Shown here piece after piece: positions 16,804-24,892 of a DNA stretch of 64,000 nucleotides. The notes beneath the pieces were generated by a model. It ran no database searches and was not told where the DNA came from. It was given only the letters and a program-made list of their open reading frames with translations. A program made the translations under genes and the position numbers. Source of the DNA: Euzebya tangerina (GTDB taxonomy: Bacteria; Actinomycetota; Nitriliruptoria; Euzebyales; Euzebyaceae); contig NZ_PPDK01000004.1 of assembly GCF_003074135.1 (NCBI RefSeq), forward strand, positions 62,001-126,000, read 5' to 3'. Each line of letters opens with the position of its first letter. Positions within the stretch are counted from its first letter, which is position 1.

Positions 16804-18098
16804 ACGTCGAGGAGATCAAGGGCCGCTTGGCCGACCGGTCCGCCACCGTTGCCGTGATCGGGCAGGGCTACGTCGGGCTGTCGGTGGCGTTGGCCGCCGC
16901 CAAAGCCGGGCTGCGCGTGATCGGGATCGACACCAACCGCTCGCTGATCGAGGGGCTGGCCGATGGCCGACTGGTGGTCGCAGGGGTTCGCGAGGACGCC
17001 TTCGCCGAGGGCATCGCCACCGGCCGGATGACCTTCACCACCCAGCCGGACGGGATCGGCGCGGCCGACATCGTCCTGCTGTGCGTGCCGACGCCGGTGC
17101 GGGACCACAACCCCGACCTGTCTGCTGTGGAGGAGGCCGGTCTGACCGTCGGCGAGTACCTCTCGCCCGGCGCCCTGGTGATCCTCGAGTCCACGACCTA
17201 CCCGGGCACGACGGAGCAGGTCCTGTGCCCGCAGATCGAGAAAGGCGGACTGGCGGCCGGGGTCGACTTCCTGCTGGCCTACTCCGCCGAGCGGATCGAC
17301 CCCGGCAACACGGCCTTCACCTTCGCCGACATCCCGCGAGTCGTCGGCGGGATCGACCCCGCGTCCTCGGCCGTCGCGCAGGCGTTCTACGCGCTGCTGG
17401 TGGACGTGGTGCACCCGGTCTCCTCGTGCCGGGCGGCCGAGATGGCCAAGCTGCTCGAGAACACCTACCGCATGGTCAACATCGCGTTGGTCAACGAGCT
17501 TGCGATGGTGTGCAGCGACCAGGGGATCAGTCCGTGGGAGGTCATCGACGCCGCGGCGACCAAGCCGTTCGGGTTCGAGCGGTTCCTCCCGGGGCCAGGT
17601 GTCGGCGGGCACTGCATCCCGATCGACCCGACCTACCTGACCTGGCAGTCACGCCGGGACACCGGTCGGCCGTACCGGCTGGTCGAGCTGGCCAACGACA
17701 TCAACGCCGAGATGCCGGGGTACGTCGTCTCGCGTGTCGCGGAGATCCTCAACGAGGAGTCCCGCGCGGTGAAGGGCAGCAAGATCCTGGCGCTCGGGGT
17801 CACCTACAAGCCGGACGTCGGCGACCTGCGCGAGTCCGCCGCGGTCCAGGTCATCCGCCGGCTGGTCCGACAGGACGCACAGGTGACCTTCCACGACCCG
17901 TTCATCGACGAGGTGGAGGTGGACGGCGTCATCCTCCACGGCTCGGAGCTGACCGACGAGCTGATCGCCGACGCCGACCTGGTTGCGGTGCTGACACCCC
18001 ACTCAGCCTTCGACCTCGATCACGTCGTCGAGGTGGCGGGGACGGTCTTCGATGCCCGGAACGCGATCGGAGCGGCGCCCGGCGTGGTCGTCCTGTAG
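16800..18098 (+). CDS. Nucleotide sugar dehydrogenase (UDP-HexNAc/UDP-glucose 6-dehydrogenase family)
   Basis: Length is 432 residues from GTG 16800. It oxidises C6 of a UDP-sugar to the uronic acid in two NAD-dependent steps. The N-terminal Rossmann motif is VIGQGYVGLSVALAAAKAG. The catalytic Cys is in GPGVGGHCIPIDPTYL, with the Lys in EMAKLLENTYRMVNIAL. The C-terminal UDP-binding domain has LALGVTYKPDVGDLRESAA. GGHCIPIDP together with the overall spacing favours the UDP-GlcNAc/ManNAc (WecC/WbpA) branch over Ugd. It is convergent with the epimerase gene 61 bp away; both fit polysaccharide sugar supply. Confidence 0.88.
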   Translation: MNVEEIKGRLADRSATVAVIGQGYVGLSVALAAAKAGLRVIGIDTNRSLIEGLADGRLVVAGVREDAFAEGIATGRMTFTTQPDGIGAADIVLLCVPTPVRDHNPDLSAVEEAGLTVGEYLSPGALVILESTTYPGTTEQVLCPQIEKGGLAAGVDFLLAYSAERIDPGNTAFTFADIPRVVGGIDPASSAVAQAFYALLVDVVHPVSSCRAAEMAKLLENTYRMVNIALVNELAMVCSDQGISPWEVIDAAATKPFGFERFLPGPGVGGHCIPIDPTYLTWQSRRDTGRPYRLVELANDINAEMPGYVVSRVAEILNEESRAVKGSKILALGVTYKPDVGDLRESAAVQVIRRLVRQDAQVTFHDPFIDEVEVDGVILHGSELTDELIADADLVAVLTPHSAFDLDHVVEVAGTVFDARNAIGAAPGVVVL

Positions 18099-18159
18099 GC
18101 GGCCCGATCCCACCAGTGCGTGTCGCCTTCCGAGCCCCGGCCAGCACAAGGTGACACAC

Positions 18160-19176
18160 CTACCTCCCGCGCAGGTGCACCCGCATCCAGTCGAGCGTTG
18201 CCGCCAGGCCATCCGCCAGCGGCGTCGGGGACCACGATGGCACCAGGGCCTGCAGCCGGGAGATGTCCGCCTGGGAGCGCTGAACGTCCCCCGCCCGAGG
18301 CGGACCGAACTCGGTGGCCACGGTGGTCCCGGCAGCCTGGCCAAGCCGGTCGATGATCTCCAGCAGCGACGTGCGGGTTCCGGCCGCCACGTTGACCGGT
18401 ACCGGCGAGGTCAACCCGTGTGTGATGGCCCTCGTGATCAGCCAGGCGACGTCGTCGACGTACACGAAGTCGCGCGTTTGCGAGCCGTCGCCGAACACCG
18501 TGACGGGCGTCCCCTCCACCACCGCTGCGGCGAAGGCCGGGATGGCGGCGGCGTAGACGTGCCCCGGGGGCTGGTACGGCCCGTAGACGTTGAAGAAGCG
18601 GAGCGGTAGGACCGGCAGGTCGTAGGTCGCCGACCAGGCCATGGTGCTCGCCTCCGTCGCCAGCTTCGTCGCAGCGTAGGGGCTGCGGGGGTCAGGTGGG
18701 GTTGTCTCCGGTGTGGGGAGGGTCGGGTCGGCGCCGTACAGGGCGGCGGAGGAGGCCACGATGACCTGGGCGTTCCCGGCCTGCCGGGCCGCCTCCAGCA
18801 CCCGCACAGTGCCCGTCACGTTGACCGCGTGGCTGTCGACGGGGTTGGCCACCGACTCGGGCACCGAGGCACGAGCGGCCAGGTGGACGATGGCGTCGAC
18901 CCCGTCGGTCGCCTCCGCCAGCGCCGAGGGGTCGAGGATCGAACCCCGGCTGTCGGTCAGGTTCCCCACCGGGTCGGTCAGGTTCCCCACCGGGTCGGTC
19001 AGGTTCCCCACCGGGTGGGTGGGCTCCCCCGTCAGATCAGCAAGCGTCCCGTGGTCGCCCGCCGAGCGGTCGTCGAGAACGCGCACCTGGTCGATCCCCT
19101 CGGTCGCCAGCAGCCGCGCGACCAGGTTGGTGCCGATGAACCCGGCCCCGCCGGTCACCAGGACGGTCTTGCCCAC
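18160..19176 (-). CDS. NAD-dependent nucleotide-sugar epimerase/dehydratase with repeat insertion
   Basis: Length is 338 residues from GTG 19176, with a strong GGAGGAAGG site upstream. The extended-SDR motif TGGAGFIGTNL opens the protein. VHLAARASV and the Tyr-Lys pair in SPYAATKLA follow, then FFNVYGPYQPPGHVYAAAIPAF, typical of UDP-glucose 4-epimerase-like enzymes. Residues about 55-75 carry three near-identical NLTDPVG units encoded by the 21-bp repeat at 18953-19015, between the NAD-binding beta strands; this insert is not part of the family fold. The gene follows E3 by 45 bp on the same strand and may be the last gene of that operon or independent. Substrate is inferred as a UDP-hexose. 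Confidence 0.86.
   Translation of the reverse strand: MGKTVLVTGGAGFIGTNLVARLLATEGIDQVRVLDDRSAGDHGTLADLTGEPTHPVGNLTDPVGNLTDPVGNLTDSRGSILDPSALAEATDGVDAIVHLAARASVPESVANPVDSHAVNVTGTVRVLEAARQAGNAQVIVASSAALYGADPTLPTPETTPPDPRSPYAATKLATEASTMAWSATYDLPVLPLRFFNVYGPYQPPGHVYAAAIPAFAAAVVEGTPVTVFGDGSQTRDFVYVDDVAWLITRAITHGLTSPVPVNVAAGTRTSLLEIIDRLGQAAGTTVATEFGPPRAGDVQRSQADISRLQALVPSWSPTPLADGLAATLDWMRVHLRGR
18953..19015. repeat. In-frame 21-bp tandem repeat inside epimerase gene
   Basis: Three units of TCGGTCAGGTTCCCCACCGGG run without interruption, followed by a degraded fourth. The core GGTCAGGTTCCCCACC is identical to the intergenic 20-bp repeat family at 31431, 38721 and 42784. Here the period is 21, which keeps the reading frame. 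On the coding strand each unit reads VGNLTDP or a close form. Confidence 0.9.
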
Positions 19177-19221
19177 AGCTCGGCCTTCCTCCTCGACACG
19201 TCCCCGACGTCGGGCGCGACG

Positions 19222-20766
19222 TCAGTGCGAGTGGAACGGTAGATCGGCGGCGGCCATGTGCACCTCACCCATGGCTTCGGCCAGCGTCGGGTGCGGGTGG
19301 ACCAGAGCGCCCACCTCTGCCGGTAGGGCTCCCCACGAGGTGATGAGCTGGGCCTCGGCGATCAGGTCCGTGGCGTGTGGGCCGAGGATGTGGACACCGA
19401 GGACAGCCCCGTCCGGCCCGCCGGTGACCACCTTGGTGAACCCGTCCGAGCCGTGGATGATCCCCTTGGCATTGCCCTTCAACGAGTAGGTCGCCGTCGC
19501 GACAGCGTCAGCGCCGAAGCGCTCGACGGCCTGTGCTTCGGTCAACCCGACCGAGGCCACCTCCGGCGTGCTGTACGTGACCCGCGGGACCTGGGCGTAG
19601 TCGACCGGCGTGACGTGGTCCTCGTGCAGGCCGTTCGCGGCGGCGATCTGGTCTGCCACGACGAAGCCCTCCGCGAAGCCGGCGTGTGCCAGCGCCAGCG
19701 CCGGTGGTGCGAGCACATCGCCGACGGCCCAGATGCCGTCGATGGCGGTGCGCCCCCACTCATCGGTGCTGACGTAGCCGCGCGCGTCCAGGACCTCGTA
19801 CTCGGTGGGCCCGTCCGATCGGGACCCCTGTCCGGCCGTGACCAGCCCGATGCCGGCGGTCCGGGGGGCCCGGCCGACCGCAACCAGGACGGTGTCGACG
19901 ACCAGCGACTGCCCATCCGAGAGGCTGACGGCTGCGGCGCGGCCCGTCGGCCCCTCCACAACGGTGACGGAGTCTGCGGTCGTGCCGGCAACGGTGGTGA
20001 TCCCCCGCTTGCGGTAGGCGCGGGCCAGGCCCTTGGAGAGGTCGGGGTCCTCCAGCGGGGCAATCCGGTCGAGGGCCTCGACGATCGTGACCTCGGTCGC
20101 GCCGAGTGAGCGGAAGAGGCTCGCGAACTCCAGGCCCACGGCGCCGGACCCGATCACCACGGCCTTGTCGGGAACCCGCTTGAGCTTGGTCGCCTCGTCG
20201 GAGGTGATCACCACCTCACCATCGATCTCGATGCCGGGGAGGGTGCGGACTGTCGAGCCGGTCGCCACCACGATGTGGGGGGCCTGCAGGATCTCCCCGG
20301 TCGACGACTCGCCGATCGACGACTCACCCGACACGGCCACGCGGTGGATGAACTCCCCTGTCTGCTCCGAGCGCCCGAGCGGCTGCACGATCCGCCCGAA
20401 CCCGTTGGCGACGTGGATCCGACGCGCCTGGATCAGCCCTTCGAGCCCCCGCGTGAGCTGCTCCTGGACACCCTCGCGGAAGGCGGCCATGCGGGCGAGG
20501 TCGAGTCCCTCCACGGTGAGGTCGAGCCCGAAGCGGTCGGCCTCACGCGCCTCGTCCATGACCGAGCCGACGTGCAGCATCGCCTTGGATGGGATGCACC
20601 CCCAGTGCAGGCAGGTCCCGCCGACCCGGTCGGCTTCGACCATGGCCACCGTCAGGCCCTGGACAGCCGCGCGCAAGGCCACGCCGTACCCACCCGGACC
20701 GCCGCCGAGGACGATGACATCGGCGTCGGTGGTGGTCTCCGCCGGTGCCGCTTCCGCTGCGCTCAT
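19222..20766 (-). CDS. lpdA: Dihydrolipoyl dehydrogenase (E3)
   Basis: Length is 514 residues. It is the FAD flavoprotein that reoxidises the lipoyl arm of E2 with NAD. The FAD motif is VIVLGGGPGGYGVALRAA, the redox-active disulfide is in GGTCLHWGCIPSK, the NAD motif is VVIGSGAVGLEFASLFRSLG, a second FAD motif is GIWAVGDV, and the C-terminal HPHPTLAE carries the catalytic His-Glu. A segment near residues 140-160 has a small repeat (SSIGESSTGE). It is the fourth gene of the 2-oxo acid dehydrogenase operon, 70 bp after E2. Confidence 0.93.
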   Translation of the reverse strand: MSAAEAAPAETTTDADVIVLGGGPGGYGVALRAAVQGLTVAMVEADRVGGTCLHWGCIPSKAMLHVGSVMDEAREADRFGLDLTVEGLDLARMAAFREGVQEQLTRGLEGLIQARRIHVANGFGRIVQPLGRSEQTGEFIHRVAVSGESSIGESSTGEILQAPHIVVATGSTVRTLPGIEIDGEVVITSDEATKLKRVPDKAVVIGSGAVGLEFASLFRSLGATEVTIVEALDRIAPLEDPDLSKGLARAYRKRGITTVAGTTADSVTVVEGPTGRAAAVSLSDGQSLVVDTVLVAVGRAPRTAGIGLVTAGQGSRSDGPTEYEVLDARGYVSTDEWGRTAIDGIWAVGDVLAPPALALAHAGFAEGFVVADQIAAANGLHEDHVTPVDYAQVPRVTYSTPEVASVGLTEAQAVERFGADAVATATYSLKGNAKGIIHGSDGFTKVVTGGPDGAVLGVHILGPHATDLIAEAQLITSWGALPAEVGALVHPHPTLAEAMGEVHMAAADLPFHSH

Positions 20767-20836
20767 TGGTTCTCCTGCCGCTCGCGCCGAGCCGCCGACC
20801 TCCGCGTCGGTCGGGTTCTCAGCCGGCTGCGCGAGC

Positions 20837-22471
20837 TCACAGGTTGGCGACCAGCTGGGTCGGATCCTCGGTCATGTCAGCCAGCAGGCGGAGGAACCCT
20901 GCCCCCTCGCCGCCGTCGCACACCCGGTGGTCGAAGGCGATGGAGTAGGTGATGACCTTGCGGACCTTGATCTTGCCGCCGGTGACCCAGGGCTTGTCGG
21001 TGATCCTCCCCACGCCGAGGATGGCGACCTCCGGGTGGTTGATGACCATGTCGCCACCATCGACCCCGAACGCCCCGTAGTTGGAGATGGTGAAGGTCCC
21101 GCCGCTCATCTCCGTCGGGGTGAGCTTGCCGGCACGAGCTGTCTCGGCCTTCTCGTTCAGGGCGGCTGCCAGCTGCACGGTGGTCATGATGTGGGCGTCG
21201 GGGATGACCGGGACGACCAGTCCGCGGGGTGTCTGGGCGGCGATGCCCAGGTTGACGTGGCCGTACTGGACGATCTCCTCGGTCTCGACGTCCAGCGAGG
21301 CGTTCAGCGAGGGGTACGCACGCAGCCCGGCGACGGCCATCCGCATGATGAGCGCGAGCGGGCTGATCTTGGTCTCCGACGCCTCGTTCAGCTTCCTCCG
21401 CAGCTTCCACAGCGGGGTGGCATCGGCCTCGACCCAGGTGACGGCTTCGGGGATCTCGCGGCGCGAGCGGCCCATCTGGGCGGAGATGGCCTTGCGGATC
21501 TGCCCCATCGGGATCCGGGTCTCGCTGCTCCCGTCCGCGGACGCGGCCACTCCGGCGGTCGAGGACCCGGTGTCGCGTGCGCCGGCCTCGGCTGAGGCGG
21601 CAGCCGCGTGCTCGGCGGCGATGGCTGAGGGGTCGGTCGCGGCACGGGCCTGGGCGGCCTCGGCCGGGCTCTCCGCCGGGACGGTCGGGCTCTCCGCCGG
21701 GACGGTCGGGCTCTCCGCCGGGACGGTCGGGCTCTCCGCTCGGGATGAGGTGTCGGCGGCGGCGTGAACGTCCTCGCGCGTGATGACTCCGTCCTCACCG
21801 CTGCCGGCGACGACGTCCAGGTCGACTCCCAGGTCCTTGGCCAGCTTGCGGACCGGCGGCTTGGCCTTGGGGCGCCCGTCGCGCTCGACCGGCGCGGGCG
21901 ATTCGACACGATCGGGGCCTGAACCCTCCATGTGGCGGTTAGCCCCCGATCGTGCACCATCGTGGGCCGAGTCAGCACCAGCTGACGAGGTCACCCGGCG
22001 CCGCCGAGAGCCCCCGCCACCCGAGGTCCCGTACCCCACCAGCACACTGCCCGACTCACTGCGGTCCTCCCCGGAACCGCTGTCGCCGGATGGTGCCTCC
22101 GCCGCGGCCTCTGCCGACCCGGTTGCCGAGATCGCCGTCCCCGGTGCGTCACCCGAGGAGAGGTCCCCGTCTGCTCCTGCTGACCCCGACTCGCCCGCCG
22201 ACCCCGTCGCGCCGCTCGAGGACCCCTCACCTCCGACATCGATGGTGATGAGCGGCTCGCCGACGGCCACCTCCTCGCCTGGCTGGGCGTGCAGAGTGGT
22301 CACCGTCCCCGCGAACGGAGAGGGCACCTCCACAACGGCCTTCGCGGTCTCCACCTCGGCGATGTACTGGTCCACCTCGACGGTGTCGCCGACCGCAACC
22401 AGCCAGGCCACGACCTCGCCCTCCGTCAGCCCCTCACCGAGGTCGGGCATCATGAACTCGCGCTGGCTCAC
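20837..22471 (-). CDS. 2-oxo acid dehydrogenase dihydrolipoyl acyltransferase (E2; pdhC/bkdC type)
   Basis: Length is 544 residues. One lipoyl domain covers about 1-80, with the lipoylated Lys in EVETAKAVVEVPS. A long Ser/Gly/Ala/Glu linker follows, then a peripheral-subunit-binding domain (PVRKLAKDLGVDLDVVAGSGEDGVITREDV). A second linker holds three SPTVPAE repeats. The catalytic CoA acyltransferase domain ends with AFDHRVCDGGEGAGFL, which has the HxxxDG active site. It accepts the acyl group from E1 and passes it to CoA. Lipoyl-domain number and sequence do not settle pyruvate against branched-chain substrates. It sits between E1 beta and E3 in the operon. Confidence 0.9.
   Translation of the reverse strand: MSQREFMMPDLGEGLTEGEVVAWLVAVGDTVEVDQYIAEVETAKAVVEVPSPFAGTVTTLHAQPGEEVAVGEPLITIDVGGEGSSSGATGSAGESGSAGADGDLSSGDAPGTAISATGSAEAAAEAPSGDSGSGEDRSESGSVLVGYGTSGGGGSRRRRVTSSAGADSAHDGARSGANRHMEGSGPDRVESPAPVERDGRPKAKPPVRKLAKDLGVDLDVVAGSGEDGVITREDVHAAADTSSRAESPTVPAESPTVPAESPTVPAESPAEAAQARAATDPSAIAAEHAAAASAEAGARDTGSSTAGVAASADGSSETRIPMGQIRKAISAQMGRSRREIPEAVTWVEADATPLWKLRRKLNEASETKISPLALIMRMAVAGLRAYPSLNASLDVETEEIVQYGHVNLGIAAQTPRGLVVPVIPDAHIMTTVQLAAALNEKAETARAGKLTPTEMSGGTFTISNYGAFGVDGGDMVINHPEVAILGVGRITDKPWVTGGKIKVRKVITYSIAFDHRVCDGGEGAGFLRLLADMTEDPTQLVANL
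21666..21739. repeat. In-frame 21-bp tandem repeat in E2 linker
   Basis: Three identical units (GGGCTCTCCGCCGGGACGGT plus C) and a partial fourth encode SPTVPAE repeats on the minus strand. They lie in the flexible linker between the subunit-binding domain and the catalytic domain. The sequence differs from the GGTTCCCC family. Confidence 0.9.
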
Positions 22472-22546
22472 CTTGCACTCCTGTTGTCATCCGGCGTCAG
22501 CCGGCATGTGTCCGTGACCGTGGACGGCCCGAGCGGTAGCGGGATG

Positions 22547-23518
22547 TCAGTACTCCAGCGTCGTCGCGACGGCATCCAGGATTCGGTCCACGTCCGGCAG
22601 GAAGAACTCCTCGAGCATCGCCGCCGGATAGGGGATGTCGAAGCCGCCAACGCGCTGGACCGGCGCCTCCAGCGAGTAGAACGCGTGCTGCTGCACCCTG
22701 GCCGCCACCTCGGCACCGAACCCGGCTGTCGTCTGCGCCTCGTGCACCACGACCAGCCGTCCGGTCCGCTCGACCGACTCCACGATCGTGCCGTGGTCGA
22801 ACGGCACCAACGAGCGGATGTCGATGACCTCGAGGTCCCACCCCTCCGCCTCCGCGGCCTCGGCCGTCTCCAGGCAGGTCTTGACCATCGGCCCGTAGGC
22901 TGCCAGCGTCGCCGTGGTCCCCGGCCGACGGACGACGGACTGGCCGATGGGCTCGGTGGTGATGGGGAGGATCGCGTCCTCCTTCATCCAGTACCGGCGC
23001 TTGGGCTCGAAGAAGACGACCGGATCGTCGGAGAAGATCGACTCGGTCAGCAGGGAGTAGGCGTCTGCGGGCGTCCCCGGCGTGACAACCTTCAGGCCGG
23101 CCGTGTGGGCGAAGTAGGCCTCGGGCGACTCGGAGTGGTGCTCCACCGCTCCGATCCCCCCGCCGAAGGGGATCCGGATCGTGATCGGCATCGTCACCGT
23201 CCCGCGCGACCGGTTCCGCATCTTGGCGATGTGGGACACGATCTGCTCGAAGGCGGGGTAGGTGAAGCCGTCGAACTGCATCTCGATGATCGGGCGGAAG
23301 CCGTACATGGCCATCCCGACCGCGGTCCCCGCGATGCCTGCCTCGGCCAGCGGGGTGTCGAAGCAGCGTTGGTCACCGAACCGCTCCTGCAGCTTGTCGG
23401 TGATCCGGAAGACCCCGCCAAGGGTTCCCACGTCCTCACCGAAGAGGACCACCCGGTCGTCCTTCTCGAAGGCATCGTGCAGGGACTGGTTCAGGGCCTG
23501 AGCCATGGTGATCGCCAT
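22547..23518 (-). CDS. 2-oxo acid dehydrogenase E1 component beta subunit (pdhB/bkdB type)
   Basis: Length is 323 residues. The transketolase-like pyrimidine-binding domain has VVLFGEDVGTLGGVFRIT, RCFDTPLAEAGIAGTAVGMAMYGFRP and EMQFDGFTYPAFEQIVSH. The C-terminal domain has LEVIDIRSLVPFD and VVHEAQTTAGFGAEVAARV. It pairs with E1 alpha to form the thiamine-diphosphate decarboxylase. Four bases separate it from E1 alpha, so the two are coupled. The closest type is the actinobacterial alpha-ketoacid dehydrogenase beta, often named BkdB; the actual substrate is not resolved. Confidence 0.9.
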   Translation of the reverse strand: MAITMAQALNQSLHDAFEKDDRVVLFGEDVGTLGGVFRITDKLQERFGDQRCFDTPLAEAGIAGTAVGMAMYGFRPIIEMQFDGFTYPAFEQIVSHIAKMRNRSRGTVTMPITIRIPFGGGIGAVEHHSESPEAYFAHTAGLKVVTPGTPADAYSLLTESIFSDDPVVFFEPKRRYWMKEDAILPITTEPIGQSVVRRPGTTATLAAYGPMVKTCLETAEAAEAEGWDLEVIDIRSLVPFDHGTIVESVERTGRLVVVHEAQTTAGFGAEVAARVQQHAFYSLEAPVQRVGGFDIPYPAAMLEEFFLPDVDRILDAVATTLEY

Positions 23519-23522
23519 CGGA

Positions 23523-24653
23523 TCAGCCTTCCGTTCCGTTGGTGCCCGCGTCCAGCTCGCGCGTCAGCAGCGCCCGCTGGTCGGCGAACTCGGCCGGGGG
23601 GTCGACGTAGACGTGCTCGAACAGCTCCATCGGGTCGCCGTGTGGCGCTTCGTAGATCTCCTCGCGGATGCCGGAGGCCAGGGTCTCGACATCGGCGTCG
23701 ATCCGGTCCTTCAGCTCGTCGTCCATCAGGCCCTCTGCGCTCAGGTACGCCCCGAAGCGGGCGATGGGGTCACGCCGCTGCCACTCGTCCATCTCCTCGG
23801 GCGTGCGGTAGCGGGTCGGGTCATCGGAGGTGGTGTGGGCCTCCATCCGGTAGGTGACGGCCTCGATGAGGGACGGACCCTCGCCGGCGCGGGCTCGCTG
23901 GACCGCACGTCTGGTGACCGCGTAGGTGGCCAGCACATCGTTGCCGTCGACGCGGTAGCCGGGGATCCCGTAGCCGATGCCCTTGTGGGCGATCGTGGGG
24001 GCGCGGGTCTGCTCGCTGAGGGGCGTCGAGATGGCGTACTGGTTGTTCTGGACGAAGAAGATGCAGGGAGCGTCGTACACCGCGGCGAAGTTCATCGCCT
24101 CGTGCGGGTCGCCCTCACTGGTGGCGCCGTCGCCGAAGTAGGTCATGACGACGATGTCCTCGCCGTCGAACGCGGCAGCGATGGCGTAGCCGGCCCCGTG
24201 GATGGCCTGGGTGCCGATCGGGATGCTCATCAGCGCGAAGTTGGAGTCGTAGGGGTTGTGGCCCGACAGCCACGTCCCCCGCCACTGGTGCAGCAGCTGC
24301 CCCGGCTCGAGGCCCCGGACGATGGCGGCACCCATCTCCCGGAACGAGGGGAACATCCAGTCACGGTCCTCCAGCGCGTACGCGCCGCCGACCTGGGCGG
24401 CCTCCTGCCCCAGCAGTGAGGCGTAGACCCCGAGCTGCCCCTGGCGTTGCAGGCTGATGGCCTGCTTGTCGATCCGCCGGCTGACCACCATGTAGCGATA
24501 CAGGTTGCGCAGGTCGTCGGGACCCAGGTCGTCGATCGGGAAGTCCGGGTTCTCGTGCAGCACCCCGTCGTCGTCGAGCAGTTGGACGGGCTCTGCCGGA
24601 GGCAACAGCTGCAGGTAGCGCTGATCAAGCGCAGCGGGCTCGGATCGGTTCAT
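23523..24653 (-). CDS. 2-oxo acid dehydrogenase E1 component alpha subunit (pdhA/bkdA type)
   Basis: Length is 376 residues from ATG 24653, with AGGAGG about eleven bases upstream; a longer frame to 24833 overlaps the promoter and is not used. The ThDP-binding motif is GDGATSEGDPHEAMNFAAVYDAPCIFFVQNNQYAIS. Upstream is YMVVSRRIDKQAISLQRQGQLGVYASLLGQEAA, the typical start of the family. YRMEAHTTSDDPTRYR is the phosphorylation-loop region. It is the first gene of the operon and decarboxylates the 2-oxo acid on ThDP. Control is probably at the promoter and palindrome at 24739-24779. Confidence 0.9.
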   Translation of the reverse strand: MNRSEPAALDQRYLQLLPPAEPVQLLDDDGVLHENPDFPIDDLGPDDLRNLYRYMVVSRRIDKQAISLQRQGQLGVYASLLGQEAAQVGGAYALEDRDWMFPSFREMGAAIVRGLEPGQLLHQWRGTWLSGHNPYDSNFALMSIPIGTQAIHGAGYAIAAAFDGEDIVVMTYFGDGATSEGDPHEAMNFAAVYDAPCIFFVQNNQYAISTPLSEQTRAPTIAHKGIGYGIPGYRVDGNDVLATYAVTRRAVQRARAGEGPSLIEAVTYRMEAHTTSDDPTRYRTPEEMDEWQRRDPIARFGAYLSAEGLMDDELKDRIDADVETLASGIREEIYEAPHGDPMELFEHVYVDPPAEFADQRALLTRELDAGTNGTEG

Positions 24654-24738
24654 GCAGACGTCTGCCTCCTGGGCAACAGCGGGGGTCTCCCGGTGCCACG
24701 AATCGATGGTGCGGTGGGGATGGCCGCACCATGACCGT

Positions 24739-24768
24739 ACGCTACTGAACACTTCCGCTGGCTCACAA
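24739..24768 (-). promoter_or_regulatory. Promoter of the 2-oxo acid dehydrogenase operon
   Basis: On the minus strand TTGTGA (24763-24768) and TAGCGT (24739-24744) are 18 bp apart. RNA would start near 24732, about 80 nt before the E1 alpha ATG. An ATG stands at 24732 and opens a 35-codon frame that overlaps the E1 alpha start; it may be coincidental. Confidence 0.5.
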
Positions 24769-24779
24769 GGGATTGTGAG
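24762..24779. promoter_or_regulatory. 18-bp palindromic operator candidate
   Basis: CTCACAA-GGGA-TTGTGAG is a perfect inverted repeat with 7-bp arms. It covers the -35 hexamer of the operon promoter, the position expected of a repressor site. The regulator is not in the window. Confidence 0.5.
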
Positions 24780-24839
24780 ACACGTTGTCCGATTCGATTG
24801 CACGAACTGACGAGACACTGACGATACGAACACCCAAGT

Positions 24840-24868
24840 AAGGCCTGACGGAAGGATCGTCAGGCCTT
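24840..24868 (-). terminator. Strong hairpin terminator after the DsbA-like gene
   Basis: AAGGCCTGACG (24840-24850) and CGTCAGGCCTT (24858-24868) form a perfect 11-bp stem with a 7-nt loop, and flanking CCC/GGG can extend it. It lies 25 bp past the stop of the DsbA-like gene and before the E1 alpha promoter, so it insulates the two. No long T tract follows, as is common in high-GC bacteria. Confidence 0.7.
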
Positions 24869-24892
24869 GGGTTTGTCGAAATGGCCGCCGCG

